NCBI RefSeq assembly: GCF_900176205.1
Contig: NZ_LT859959.1
Span: forward strand, 6,437,001 to 6,501,000
Reading direction: 5' to 3'
Length of the DNA: 64,000 nucleotides
Source: Bradyrhizobium sp. ORS 285
GTDB lineage: Bacteria > Pseudomonadota > Alphaproteobacteria > Rhizobiales > Xanthobacteraceae
This document shows positions 25,615-34,085 of this stretch, one piece after another. The translations under genes were made by a program, and so were the position numbers. Position 1 is the stretch's first letter; each line of letters starts with the position of its first letter. The notes beneath the pieces are model-generated. The model made no database searches, was not told the origin of the DNA, and saw only the letters and a list, made by a program, of their open reading frames with translations.

Positions 25615-27612
25615 TCAGTGACAGCAGCTGCCATCGGCCTCGCCAGACGTCCCATCCGCGCTCAGCACGCTCTTCGCGTTCCGCTCCGCCGGAATGTCGA
25701 AGCCGGCATTGGCGGCGAAGAAGCCGACAGGCTTCAGCATGAAGCCGGCATACTCGACCGGCATGATCGGGAAATCCTCGGGCTTGCACACATGGGTGTG
25801 CCCGAACGAATGCCAGACCACGATGTCGGCGTTCTCGATGTTGCGGTTCTGCGCGATGTAGCGCGGCAGGCCATCACCGCCGCCATGCACGTTCGGATAG
25901 TCGCCGCTGGCGTATTTCTCGGCTGGATCATAGGCGGTGACCCAGACATGCTTGGTGGCAAAGCCGCCGCGGCTGCGCACGAAGCTGCCCTCCTGTGCGA
26001 GCATCACCGGGCTCGGATTGACCACCAGCTTGTAGCCGGGCGCCCCGCCGACCGAGTTTGTCTCGTTGGGATTGGAGATCTTCCAGTAGCGCCCGGTCTC
26101 GCCATTGGCGAGCCTGGCCGCATCGCGCTCACGCGCCAGCACGCGGCTGGTGGTGTCGAACACGTTGCCATGCGGATTGTCGCGGCCCCACGGACGCGGC
26201 ACGAATTCGTGCTCGGTGACGGTGTTGCCGCCGCCGTCGACATCCATGTGCAGGCGGGCGTTGAAGAAGTGCTGATGCGTGGGCCCACCCAAATTGTCAT
26301 CGACCATGCCGCCCCACGGATAGGTCGCGCCCGGCGCGATCGCCGCCGTCTGGATGATGCCGGTGAGCTTGCATTCGAGCTGGATGGTGCCGTCCTGGTA
26401 CAGGTACCAGTAGAAGCCGTAGTCGTAATTGCCGACGGTGGCGAAGAAGCTGATGACGAGCCGGCGCGAGCGCCTGACCTCGAACAGGCCGTTGCGGAAT
26501 TCGTAGTGCTTCCAGAGGATGCCGTAGTCCTCTTCATGCATGCAGATCGCGTTCTGCATCACGAATGGCTCGCCCTTGCTGTCGGCGGCGGGCACGTTGA
26601 AGTAATGGATGTTGCCGAGACAGTCGCAGCCGAGCTCCAGCGCATTGGCGAGCATGCCGAGGCCGTACTCGCCGGCGTCGAAGGCCGACTTCCAGAAATG
26701 GTTGGCGGTCGGATCGGCATAAGGCACCACCATCTCGGTGACGCTGGCGCGATGGATGATCGGCCGCGTGCGCTCGCCGTCCTGATAGCATAGCCGATGC
26801 AGCACGAGACCTTCGCGCGGCGTGAAGCCGACGCGAAAGCTCCATTTCTGCCACTCGACCTTCCAGCCATCAACGGTGAAGCTCGGTCCCTGCGGCTGCT
26901 CGATGTTGAGCGGCTTGATGTCGGCGCGGGGCGCCGTCACCTCGTGGGCGCCGTAGTTGCGCTTCTTGCGCGGGATCGGGATGACCGGGTCCTCGTCGGT
27001 CAGATCGATGACCTTCCCGGCGATCAGGTCGACGACGGCGACCACGCCCTCGATCGGATGCGCATAGCCATTGTCCTGCGGATGCTCGCGGAAATAGCTG
27101 ACCGCGCGCACGATGCGCGCGCCGCGCTCGAACGGCAGGTCGAAGAAGCCGGACGAGAACGGATCGACCTGCACCAGTTCGATGTCCTTGTCGGTCAGAC
27201 CGCGCCGTTGCATCGCCTTGCGCCAGCCGGCGTCGGCCTTCACGGTGGCCTCGCAGCGGAAGAATTCCTCGAGCATGACCGGTGGCTGGCCGTAGGGCGC
27301 CGCGCGGTTCGGCACCACCTTGCGCGCAACGATAGCCTGAGCGCCGAGATCGACGACATGCTCGACCGACTCGCCGGAGGCGATATCGAGCGAGACCACG
27401 AAGGCTCTCCGCGGCAGCTTCTGTCCGCCGCCATGGGCCGCAAGCTCGGCCTTGCCCGGCTCCTCCAGCCGCACGATGGGAAAGCGGCAATTCTCCGCGG
27501 AGGCTGCACTCGCACGCACCAGATCGCAGGCAGCGGCGATCTCCTCCGACGTCAGCGGATCAAGCGGATGACTGACGGCGATTGCGGCGATGCCCTGCAC
27601 GGATGTCTCCAT
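25615..27612 (-). CDS. Copper-containing primary amine oxidase
   Basis: A 665-residue enzyme that oxidises primary amines to aldehydes with release of ammonia and hydrogen peroxide. The tyrosine that becomes the TPQ cofactor lies in GNYDYGFYW (about residue 395), and HQHFFNARLHMDVDGG supplies two of the copper-binding histidines. N-terminal N2/N3 domains are present. No signal peptide is visible, so it is probably cytoplasmic like many actinobacterial and rhizobial relatives. The C-terminus ends in an unusual Cys/His tail (GSCCH). ATG 27612 is preferred over an upstream in-frame start. Its divergent AraC neighbour probably controls it, as FeaR controls TynA in E. coli. Confidence 0.9.
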   Translation of the reverse strand: METSVQGIAAIAVSHPLDPLTSEEIAAACDLVRASAASAENCRFPIVRLEEPGKAELAAHGGGQKLPRRAFVVSLDIASGESVEHVVDLGAQAIVARKVVPNRAAPYGQPPVMLEEFFRCEATVKADAGWRKAMQRRGLTDKDIELVQVDPFSSGFFDLPFERGARIVRAVSYFREHPQDNGYAHPIEGVVAVVDLIAGKVIDLTDEDPVIPIPRKKRNYGAHEVTAPRADIKPLNIEQPQGPSFTVDGWKVEWQKWSFRVGFTPREGLVLHRLCYQDGERTRPIIHRASVTEMVVPYADPTANHFWKSAFDAGEYGLGMLANALELGCDCLGNIHYFNVPAADSKGEPFVMQNAICMHEEDYGILWKHYEFRNGLFEVRRSRRLVISFFATVGNYDYGFYWYLYQDGTIQLECKLTGIIQTAAIAPGATYPWGGMVDDNLGGPTHQHFFNARLHMDVDGGGNTVTEHEFVPRPWGRDNPHGNVFDTTSRVLARERDAARLANGETGRYWKISNPNETNSVGGAPGYKLVVNPSPVMLAQEGSFVRSRGGFATKHVWVTAYDPAEKYASGDYPNVHGGGDGLPRYIAQNRNIENADIVVWHSFGHTHVCKPEDFPIMPVEYAGFMLKPVGFFAANAGFDIPAERNAKSVLSADGTSGEADGSCCH

Positions 27613-27761
27613 CGAGGTGGATGGTCTCTGGGAGAGACTGCCAATCAGACGCAGGACAGCGTTATCGAAATCGGGCAAGATCCGGAGCGAGCCGGTCCTG
27701 CCGCCGGCCCGCGCTGGCGCGCATCTTGCACGGCCTTCGCACAAGATTTCGCCGTGATGTC

Positions 27762-28781
27762 ATGAGCTTGAGCCCGACACATAGAGCGGACGTCAGCACC
27801 GGCCTCGTGCAGACGACCAGCACGGATGTCGACGAGCATTGCGCCAAGCTCGGCGGCTGGCGGCTGACCTACGACCAGATCAGCGCCGGCGCCTTCCGCG
27901 GCAGCTTCACCCAATTGTCGCTGCCGCAACTTGATGTCTTCCACGAGGTGACGAGCCAACAGGTGCGGCAACATGGCGAGCTCGGACGCGGCTGCTGCGG
28001 CCTCGCCGTCCGCTGCGGCGGCGACGGGCCGGTGAATGTCAACGGGAGCGGTGTCACGCACAACGTGCTGATCGTTTCCTTCGATGCCGAGATCGACATC
28101 TGCACGCCGCCCGGCTTCGCATTGCGCGGCGTGACCCTGTCCGTCCAACTCATCGACGAGATCGCCAACAAACTGGCGATCGAGCTGCCGCGCGATCTGC
28201 GCCATCGCATGCGCGCGCTGTCGGCGCCAGCGGATGTGCTGGCTCGCTTCCGCGCCGCGCTTGCGACCATCGACAGGCTCTACGGCGCAGAGGTGAAGCT
28301 ACCGCTGAGCGCGGCGTCTCGCGAAGCCCTTCAGGACAGCATGCTGCTGGCGATCACGGACCTGCTGCCGGACGCGCGCCCCTGTGACGACACCCGCAGT
28401 ACCGCCACACGCAAACGGATCGTCGACCGGGCCTGCGACATGATGCTCGCATCAGCCGACCAGCCCATCTCGCTGCTTGATGTCTGCAAGGCGGTCGGCG
28501 CCAGCCGGCGCAAGCTGAGCTACTGCTTCCAGGACGTGCTGGGCACCAGTCCCCTCGCCTATTGGCGCGCGGTGCGTCTCAATCGCGTACGGCGAGACCT
28601 CAAGGCACCGCACGATCCGCGCGACGGAATTTACGACATCGCCGTGCGCCACGGCTTCTGGCACTTCAGTCAGTTCTCGCTCGACTACAAGCGCCATTTC
28701 GCAGAACTGCCATCCGAAACCCTGCGGCGTGCGCGTATGGACGCCCCTGCGCGATTGAGGCAAAACTCCTTGCATCACTGA
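27762..28781 (+). CDS. AraC-family regulator, FeaR-like
   Basis: A 339-residue transcriptional regulator. The N-terminal half resembles the AraC_binding_2 sensory domain (GWRLTYDQISAGAFRGSFTQ). The C-terminus holds two helix-turn-helix motifs, the first around DVCKAVGASRRKLSYCFQD and the second around YDIAVRHGFWHFSQFSLDYK. It is divergent from the copper amine oxidase, with 149 bp between starts. This arrangement and domain type match FeaR, which activates amine oxidation genes, so amine-dependent control of the oxidase is the likely role. The upstream ORF extension overlaps the oxidase start and was not used. Confidence 0.85.
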   Translation: MSLSPTHRADVSTGLVQTTSTDVDEHCAKLGGWRLTYDQISAGAFRGSFTQLSLPQLDVFHEVTSQQVRQHGELGRGCCGLAVRCGGDGPVNVNGSGVTHNVLIVSFDAEIDICTPPGFALRGVTLSVQLIDEIANKLAIELPRDLRHRMRALSAPADVLARFRAALATIDRLYGAEVKLPLSAASREALQDSMLLAITDLLPDARPCDDTRSTATRKRIVDRACDMMLASADQPISLLDVCKAVGASRRKLSYCFQDVLGTSPLAYWRAVRLNRVRRDLKAPHDPRDGIYDIAVRHGFWHFSQFSLDYKRHFAELPSETLRRARMDAPARLRQNSLHH

Positions 28782-28848
28782 GATCGGCGGCGCTGAGTTG
28801 CTGAACCAAGAACGGCGCACCCAAGCGCCTGACGATGCGGAGGACCTG

Positions 28849-30366
28849 ATGCTGATCCCGATGGCGGACGTGCCGCGCTGGTACGCCGAGCGCAAACCCA
28901 AAGACAGCATCGCGCTCCAACATGGAACTGACGCGCTGACCTGGGAGCAACTCGAGCGCCGCGCCAATGCGCGCGCCCGCGCCTTCGCCGCCAAGGGCGT
29001 CAAGCCCGGCGACTTCGTCGCCATCGGCTTGCCCAACGGCAATGCGCTGTTCGAAACCAGTTTTGCAGTGTGGAAATGCGGTGCCACGCCGACATCGTTG
29101 TCATGGCGGTTGCCACGTGGAGAAGCTGCCGCGGTGCTCGAGATTCTCAAGCCGTCGCTGGTGGTGGGCGGCGAGGCCGACTGGAACGCGCCGAATGCGC
29201 TGCCGGCTGATTTCTCGCCGGAAGGATTTTCGGACGAGCCGCTCACGGCCCCGGTGTCGCGCTATTGGAAGGCGATGACCTCGGGCGGCTCGACCGGGCG
29301 TCCCAAGGTGATCCTGGATCATCAGCCGGCCGTGACCGACACCGCGGCGGAGCCACCGCTCGGAATTCCAAGAGGCGCGGCGCTGCTCAATCCCGGGCCG
29401 CTGTATCACAACGCGCCGTTCATCGTGTCGCACTACGCGCTGTTCGCCGGGGGCACCCTCACGGGGATGGCGAAATTCGACGCCGAGGAGACGCTGCGGC
29501 TGATCCAGGCGCAGCGCATCCAGTGGGTCAATTTCGTGCCGACCATGATGCACAGGATCTGGGCGCTGCCGGAGGCGGTGCGCAACAGCTACGATGTCTC
29601 GAGCCTGAAGATGGTCTTCCACATGGCCGCGCCGATGCCGCCATGGCTGAAGGAGAAATGGATCGAGTGGCTCGGCGCCGAGCGCGTCTATGAGCTCTAT
29701 GGCGGCACCGAGCGGCAGGGCCGCACCATCATCTCCGGCACCGAATGGCTGCAGCACAAGGGCTCGGTCGGCAAGATCGACGAGACCTGCGGCTTGCGCA
29801 TCCTCGGCCCCGACGGCAACGACGTCGCCCCCGGCGAAAGCGGCGAGATCTACTTCCTGCCGGCCGATGGAGCGGGCAGCACCTATCACTATCTCGGCGC
29901 CGAGCCGAAGCGGCGCGCCGACGGCTGGGAGTCGCTTGGCGACATCGGCCGGCTCGATGCCGACGGCTATCTCTATCTCGGCGATCGCCTCGCCGACATG
30001 GTCTTGCGCGGCGGCGCCAACATCTACCCGGCCGAGGTCGAGGCCGCGCTGATGGCGCATCCCGACATCCGCTCCTGCGTCGTGGTCGGCCTGCCCGATC
30101 CCGAGCTCGGCCAGCGCGTGCATGCGATCGTCGAGATCGACCGCGCCAAGGACGCCCAGGCGATCGTCGACGGCATGGGGACGTTCCTGGCCGATCGGCT
30201 GAGCCGCTACAAGCATCCAGAAAGCTATGAGCTGGTCGACACCATGCTGCGCGACGATTCCGGCAAGGTGCGCCGAACCCTGCTGCGCGACGAGCGCGCG
30301 GCCTGGATCAAGGATGGCCGCGACTTCCGTCTGGTGCCGATCCGCGCGCGCCCCGCCGCCGACTGA
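28849..30366 (+). CDS. AMP-binding acyl-CoA synthetase/ligase
   Basis: A protein of about 505 residues of the ANL superfamily, forming an acyl-adenylate and then, probably, an acyl-CoA. The P-loop-like A3 motif reads TSGGSTGRPKVI, the A5 motif YELYGGTER, the A7-A8 region WESLGDIGRLDADGYLYL, and the C-terminal lysine region DDSGKVRRTLL. The usual A8 arginine/lysine elements look present. ATG 28849 has GGAGG (28839-28843) five bases upstream, which decides it over the TTG at 28798. It follows the AraC gene on the same strand after 67 bp. The acyl substrate is unknown. Confidence 0.87.
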   Translation: MLIPMADVPRWYAERKPKDSIALQHGTDALTWEQLERRANARARAFAAKGVKPGDFVAIGLPNGNALFETSFAVWKCGATPTSLSWRLPRGEAAAVLEILKPSLVVGGEADWNAPNALPADFSPEGFSDEPLTAPVSRYWKAMTSGGSTGRPKVILDHQPAVTDTAAEPPLGIPRGAALLNPGPLYHNAPFIVSHYALFAGGTLTGMAKFDAEETLRLIQAQRIQWVNFVPTMMHRIWALPEAVRNSYDVSSLKMVFHMAAPMPPWLKEKWIEWLGAERVYELYGGTERQGRTIISGTEWLQHKGSVGKIDETCGLRILGPDGNDVAPGESGEIYFLPADGAGSTYHYLGAEPKRRADGWESLGDIGRLDADGYLYLGDRLADMVLRGGANIYPAEVEAALMAHPDIRSCVVVGLPDPELGQRVHAIVEIDRAKDAQAIVDGMGTFLADRLSRYKHPESYELVDTMLRDDSGKVRRTLLRDERAAWIKDGRDFRLVPIRARPAAD

Positions 30367-30436
30367 GGGGACGACAATTTTTCGAACGTTTACGGTGCTG
30401 GCGTAGACTCCGAAGATGGGCAGGAGTGTTCGCGCC

Positions 30437-31882
30437 ATGATCTCACGACGACGGTTTCTCGGCACCGCAGCCGCGGCTGCGGCGCTGCCCTTGGCGCCGA
30501 TTCCGCGGGCGCGGGCGGAGCTACGCCCTGTCCTCAACGATGCCAGCCGGCTCAATCCGACGCCGGTTGCCAAGCATGTGGTGATCTCCAAGCCCGGCAC
30601 TGACGACCTGATCGCGCGGCTGCGCGCCGAGTTGAAGGAAGCTGCGGCTGCGAGACGCCCGGTGACCGCTGCCGTGGCCCGGCATTCGATGGGCGGCCAG
30701 AGCCTGCCGCGCGACGGCACCGCGATCACGCTCGACGGCGGTGCCATCGAGCTCGACACGGCGGCGCGGACCTATCGCACCGCCGCCGGCAACCGCTGGT
30801 GGGACGTCATCGCCACCCTCGATGCCAAGGGCTTCTCGCCGGCGGTGATGCAGTCGAACAGCGACTTCGGCGTCGGCAGCACGTTCAGCGTCAACGCCCA
30901 TGGCTGGCCGGTGCCGTACGGCCCGTTCGGCTCGACAGTGAAATCGATCCGCCTGCTGCTCGCGGACGGCACCTTGGTGCAGTGCTCGCGCACCGAGAAT
31001 GCCGAACTGTTTGGCCTTGCCATGGGCGGCTATGGGCTGTTCGGGATCATCGTCGACCTCGAGGTCGAGATGGTGCCGAACGTCCTGCTCGAACCGCGCT
31101 TCGAGCGGATGGCGCCGGAAAAGTTCGCTGAGATGTTCACGCAGAGCATCGACGGCGATCCCAACGTGAAGATGGCCTATGGCCGGATGTCGGTGTCGCG
31201 CAAGGCGTTCTTCGACGATGCACTGCTCGTCACCTTCCGCCCCGCAGCCGATGCGCCCGCGACCCTGCCGGCCGTGGCGAGCTCGGGCAAGCTGACGGGC
31301 GTCGCCAACACGATCTACCGCGCCCAGACCGGCTGGGAGGTCGCCAAGGGCCTGCGCTGGTTCATGGAGACGCGGCTCGGCCCCGCCATCTCCGACAGCC
31401 GCTACACCCGCAACTCGCTGATGGCCGAGCCGGTGGCGAACCTGGCGCAGAAGGACATGCACCGCACCGACATCCTGCACGAATATTTCGTGGCGCCGGA
31501 GCGGTTCGGCGAGTTCCTGACCGCCTGCCGCGAGATCATCCCGAAGGCGCGCGCCGAATTCCTCAACGTCACCCTACGCTACGTCGCCGAGGACAAGACG
31601 CCGGCACTGACCATCGCGCCGGTGCGCCGCATCGCGGCGGTGATGTCGTTCTCGCAGGTCACCTCGCCGGAAGGTGAGATCGACATGCTGCGCACGACCG
31701 AGGCCCTGATCGACCTGGTCACCGCGATTGGCGGCGCGTTCTATCTGCCCTATCGTCTGCACGCGCGCCGCGACCAGGTCGAGAAGGCCTATCCGGCCGC
31801 GGCGCGCTTCGTCGCCGCCAAGCGGCAATATGATCCCAACCTTCTGTTCCGCAACACGATGTGGGACGCCTATTTCGCATGA
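30437..31882 (+). CDS. Tat-exported FAD-binding oxidoreductase (VAO/PCMH type)
   Basis: A 481-residue flavoenzyme. It opens with the twin-arginine signal MISRRRFLGTAAAAAALPLA, so it is exported folded. The PCMH-type FAD-binding domain shows RHSMGGQSLPRDGTAITLDG (about residues 75-95) and SDFGVGSTFSVNAHGWPVPY, and the C-terminus ends in the typical QYDPNLLFRNTMWDAYF, resembling sugar-lactone oxidases. AGGAG about 11 bases upstream supports ATG 30437, and an ATG at 30416 is also in frame. The substrate is unknown. Its stop overlaps the start of the next gene as ATGA, so the two should be made together. Confidence 0.85.
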   Translation: MISRRRFLGTAAAAAALPLAPIPRARAELRPVLNDASRLNPTPVAKHVVISKPGTDDLIARLRAELKEAAAARRPVTAAVARHSMGGQSLPRDGTAITLDGGAIELDTAARTYRTAAGNRWWDVIATLDAKGFSPAVMQSNSDFGVGSTFSVNAHGWPVPYGPFGSTVKSIRLLLADGTLVQCSRTENAELFGLAMGGYGLFGIIVDLEVEMVPNVLLEPRFERMAPEKFAEMFTQSIDGDPNVKMAYGRMSVSRKAFFDDALLVTFRPAADAPATLPAVASSGKLTGVANTIYRAQTGWEVAKGLRWFMETRLGPAISDSRYTRNSLMAEPVANLAQKDMHRTDILHEYFVAPERFGEFLTACREIIPKARAEFLNVTLRYVAEDKTPALTIAPVRRIAAVMSFSQVTSPEGEIDMLRTTEALIDLVTAIGGAFYLPYRLHARRDQVEKAYPAAARFVAAKRQYDPNLLFRNTMWDAYFA

Positions 31883-32325
31883 CGACACCTGCCGACGGCT
31901 TCTCATTCGACCGCTATCGCATCGCCGCCCTCGCGCTCGCCGTGGCGCTGCTGTTCGCGGCCGCGACCGACTACATCCCCGCCTTCCTCGATGCGCAGGG
32001 CCGCGTGTTCGGCCTGTTCCAGCTCGACATCTACAAGGACGCGCTGCACGTCGCCTCCGGACTGTGGGCGTTGGCCGCGATGCTGTCTCGCCGCAGCGCC
32101 GTGTTCTTCCTGCGCGTGTTCGGCACGCTGTATTTCCTCGACGGCGTGATGGGCGTGTTCACCGGCTCCGGCTATCTCGATCTCTCCATCATCATCGACG
32201 GCATCCGCAACACGTCTTGGCTGGTGAAGGTGCTTTCCAGCTTGCCGCATCTCGCGCTTGGTGCTGTTGGCATCGCCGTTGGCTGGTCACCCTGGCGCTC
32301 AGGGCGATCGCATATGAAGATTTGA
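31879..32325 (+). CDS. Four-helix integral membrane protein, coupled to the flavin oxidase
   Basis: A 148-residue protein with four hydrophobic segments (IAALALAVALLFAAATDYIPA, LHVASGLWALAAML, FFLRVFGTLYFLDGVMGVF, LPHLALGAVGIAVGW). It resembles DUF4383-type small membrane proteins. Its start overlaps the oxidoreductase stop (ATGA), which argues for a shared role, perhaps as a quinone-side or membrane partner of the exported flavin enzyme, though that is inference. The loop VFGLFQLDIYKDALHVAS is polar between helices 1 and 2. A palindromic repeat follows its stop. Confidence 0.65.
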   Translation: MTTPADGFSFDRYRIAALALAVALLFAAATDYIPAFLDAQGRVFGLFQLDIYKDALHVASGLWALAAMLSRRSAVFFLRVFGTLYFLDGVMGVFTGSGYLDLSIIIDGIRNTSWLVKVLSSLPHLALGAVGIAVGWSPWRSGRSHMKI

Positions 32326-32360
32326 GGCTGCTCGATGAGACCCTGCCTGTTAGTTACTCC

Positions 32361-32444
32361 GTCATGCCCGGGCTCGTCCCGGGCATCCACGTCGTTCTCA
32401 GGACGCCGGACAACGTGGATGGCCGGGACAAGCCCGGCCATGAC
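32361..32444. repeat. Palindromic repeat, copy C, inverted orientation
   Basis: Arms begin GTCATGCCCGGGCTCGTCCC and end GACAAGCCCGGCCATGAC, with the central ATCCACGTCGTT/CAACGTGGAT stem. The preceding bases, gttagttactcc, are the complement of the ggagaaactaac that follows copies A and B, so this copy is the same unit in reverse. Confidence 0.78.
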
Positions 32445-32522
32445 GGCGTGGATAGACGTAAGCACAAAACATCGATCTTCATATGCAACCGCCCTGCCCC
32501 GGGGCACGAGGCCCGCGCTTGC

Positions 32523-33626
32523 ATGAGCCTGCGTCGCAAGATCCTCTATTTCGCCGGCGCCGTCGTCGTCGCCGCGGCGATCGGCATCACGACGACGGTG
32601 ATCACCGTCGAGACGGTCTGTAGCGCCGACGTGCCCACGCCCGTGGTGACCTCGCAGTTCGGCATCACCGATCCCGGCTATGCGAGGTCGCAGGGCGACA
32701 GCTTCCTGACCTTCCCCGAATGGTACATCGTCCACGCCTACAGCGATCTCGCCGGCGTGACTGGGCAGAAATCGGAATCCGACTTTCATTATCTCTCGAG
32801 CATCGCCGGCTTCTGGCGCAGCCTGTGCCGCGCGACGCGGCAGGCCGATGGATCGGGGCCCGCGACCTCCGATCAGAAGCTGACGAACTACATCATCGGC
32901 TTCAGCTTCACCGCCGAGATGGCGCTGCAGGGCGGCTATGAGAAGACGGTCGGCGCTCTCACCGAGGAGACGACCGACGGCGTGAAGACCGCCGAGGACG
33001 CCTTCAACCTGGCCCTGCTGAAGGACTACGCGGCATTCCTCTATCAGACGCCCTGGTATCGCTACCCGTTCTGGGCGAAACTCGAGCAGTTCTGGCGCGA
33101 CACGCCGTTCGTACCCTCGTTGCGCTCGGTGGAACGGCGGCTCTCGCTCAGCCTGCAATATGCCGGGCGTGCGGCCTATGCGGCGGTCATCGGCTACGCC
33201 GCCGGCTACGATCCCGCAATCCTGACGATCCAGAGCGTCGTGACCGGCCTGCCCGCCGCCGACCTGGCGGCCATCCCCGGCGTGAAGGTGATCCGCGAGG
33301 TGACCGACGCCAAGGGCGTCAGAGGCGTGCTGGTGCAGACCGAGCGCTACGCCAGGTTCGACGCATTCGTGAAGGAGCTCGGACGCCATCCCGGCGCGGC
33401 CCTGGCTGAGGTCGCCGGCAACCACCGCATCCTGGTGACCATCGTGGTGCCTCCCGGCGATGGGCGACTGGCGGCCTTCGAGGGACTGCCTATATTCAGT
33501 GTCCCGATCCAATCCCGCCCCGGCGCGCGCCGCATCGGCGTCGACGTCCCGATCCGCTCCCTGGTTCAGGACATCACCCGCTTCGAAGCCGCCGGCTATG
33601 ATTTCGAGCATGCGTACGACTATTGA
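32523..33626 (+). CDS. Conserved hypothetical exported or membrane-anchored protein
   Basis: A 367-residue protein that I do not recognise. It has a basic N-terminus followed by one long hydrophobic segment (ILYFAGAVVVAAAIGITTTV), so it is either secreted or anchored by its N-terminus. The remainder is soluble and rich in aromatics (FLTFPEWYIVHAYSDLAG, YQTPWYRYPFWAKLEQFWRD). No repeats, metal motifs or catalytic triad are visible. It overlaps the small gene that follows by 17 bases, so they are likely one transcript. A palindromic repeat separates it from the oxidoreductase pair upstream. Confidence 0.65.
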   Translation: MSLRRKILYFAGAVVVAAAIGITTTVITVETVCSADVPTPVVTSQFGITDPGYARSQGDSFLTFPEWYIVHAYSDLAGVTGQKSESDFHYLSSIAGFWRSLCRATRQADGSGPATSDQKLTNYIIGFSFTAEMALQGGYEKTVGALTEETTDGVKTAEDAFNLALLKDYAAFLYQTPWYRYPFWAKLEQFWRDTPFVPSLRSVERRLSLSLQYAGRAAYAAVIGYAAGYDPAILTIQSVVTGLPAADLAAIPGVKVIREVTDAKGVRGVLVQTERYARFDAFVKELGRHPGAALAEVAGNHRILVTIVVPPGDGRLAAFEGLPIFSVPIQSRPGARRIGVDVPIRSLVQDITRFEAAGYDFEHAYDY

Positions 33627-33915
33627 CAGGCTGTCTCCAGCGCGCGCCCTGCCCGTGCAAGGGTTGCTGGTCGTCGCCCTTGCGTGGTTCGCGGGCATGG
33701 CGGCGCTGGCACTGGTGGTCAAGCCCGAGGCGGTCGTCGTCTTCGGGCCGGCTGACCGCATGATTCCGGCGATCGTCGCCGGCGATGGAGCCTTGCTCGA
33801 TGCCGGGCGTTTCCACGTCTCGGCGCGCACCGGCGCGGCGACGGTGGGCGAGCTCTATGCGGCGGGGGCATGGTTCGTCTGGCCCGTGATGTCCAAAGGC
33901 TGCGGCCGCGGATGA
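33610..33915 (+). CDS. Small hypothetical protein with one hydrophobic segment
   Basis: A 101-residue protein. Residues 18-38 (LLVVALAWFAGMAALALVV) form a membrane helix or signal sequence, followed by a short soluble domain with AGDGALLDAGRFHVSARTGA. The start ATG lies inside the end of the upstream gene in another frame, which suggests translational coupling. I recognise no family. Confidence 0.5.
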   Translation: MRTTIDRLSPARALPVQGLLVVALAWFAGMAALALVVKPEAVVVFGPADRMIPAIVAGDGALLDAGRFHVSARTGAATVGELYAAGAWFVWPVMSKGCGRG

Positions 33916-34085
33916 TCGGCGCGAGAGCGTCGTTTCTCCCGGCACGGCCGCGGAGCGGCGGAACTGGCGCCCGTGGCCAAAGATGTTAAGCTCGCGTTGA
34001 CGCTGCGGCCGAGACGCGACAATCACGCGACACGAAGCAAGCTTGGTCGAAGTCCCCCGGGGCATCGACAGAGCAGGAGAAAGAA

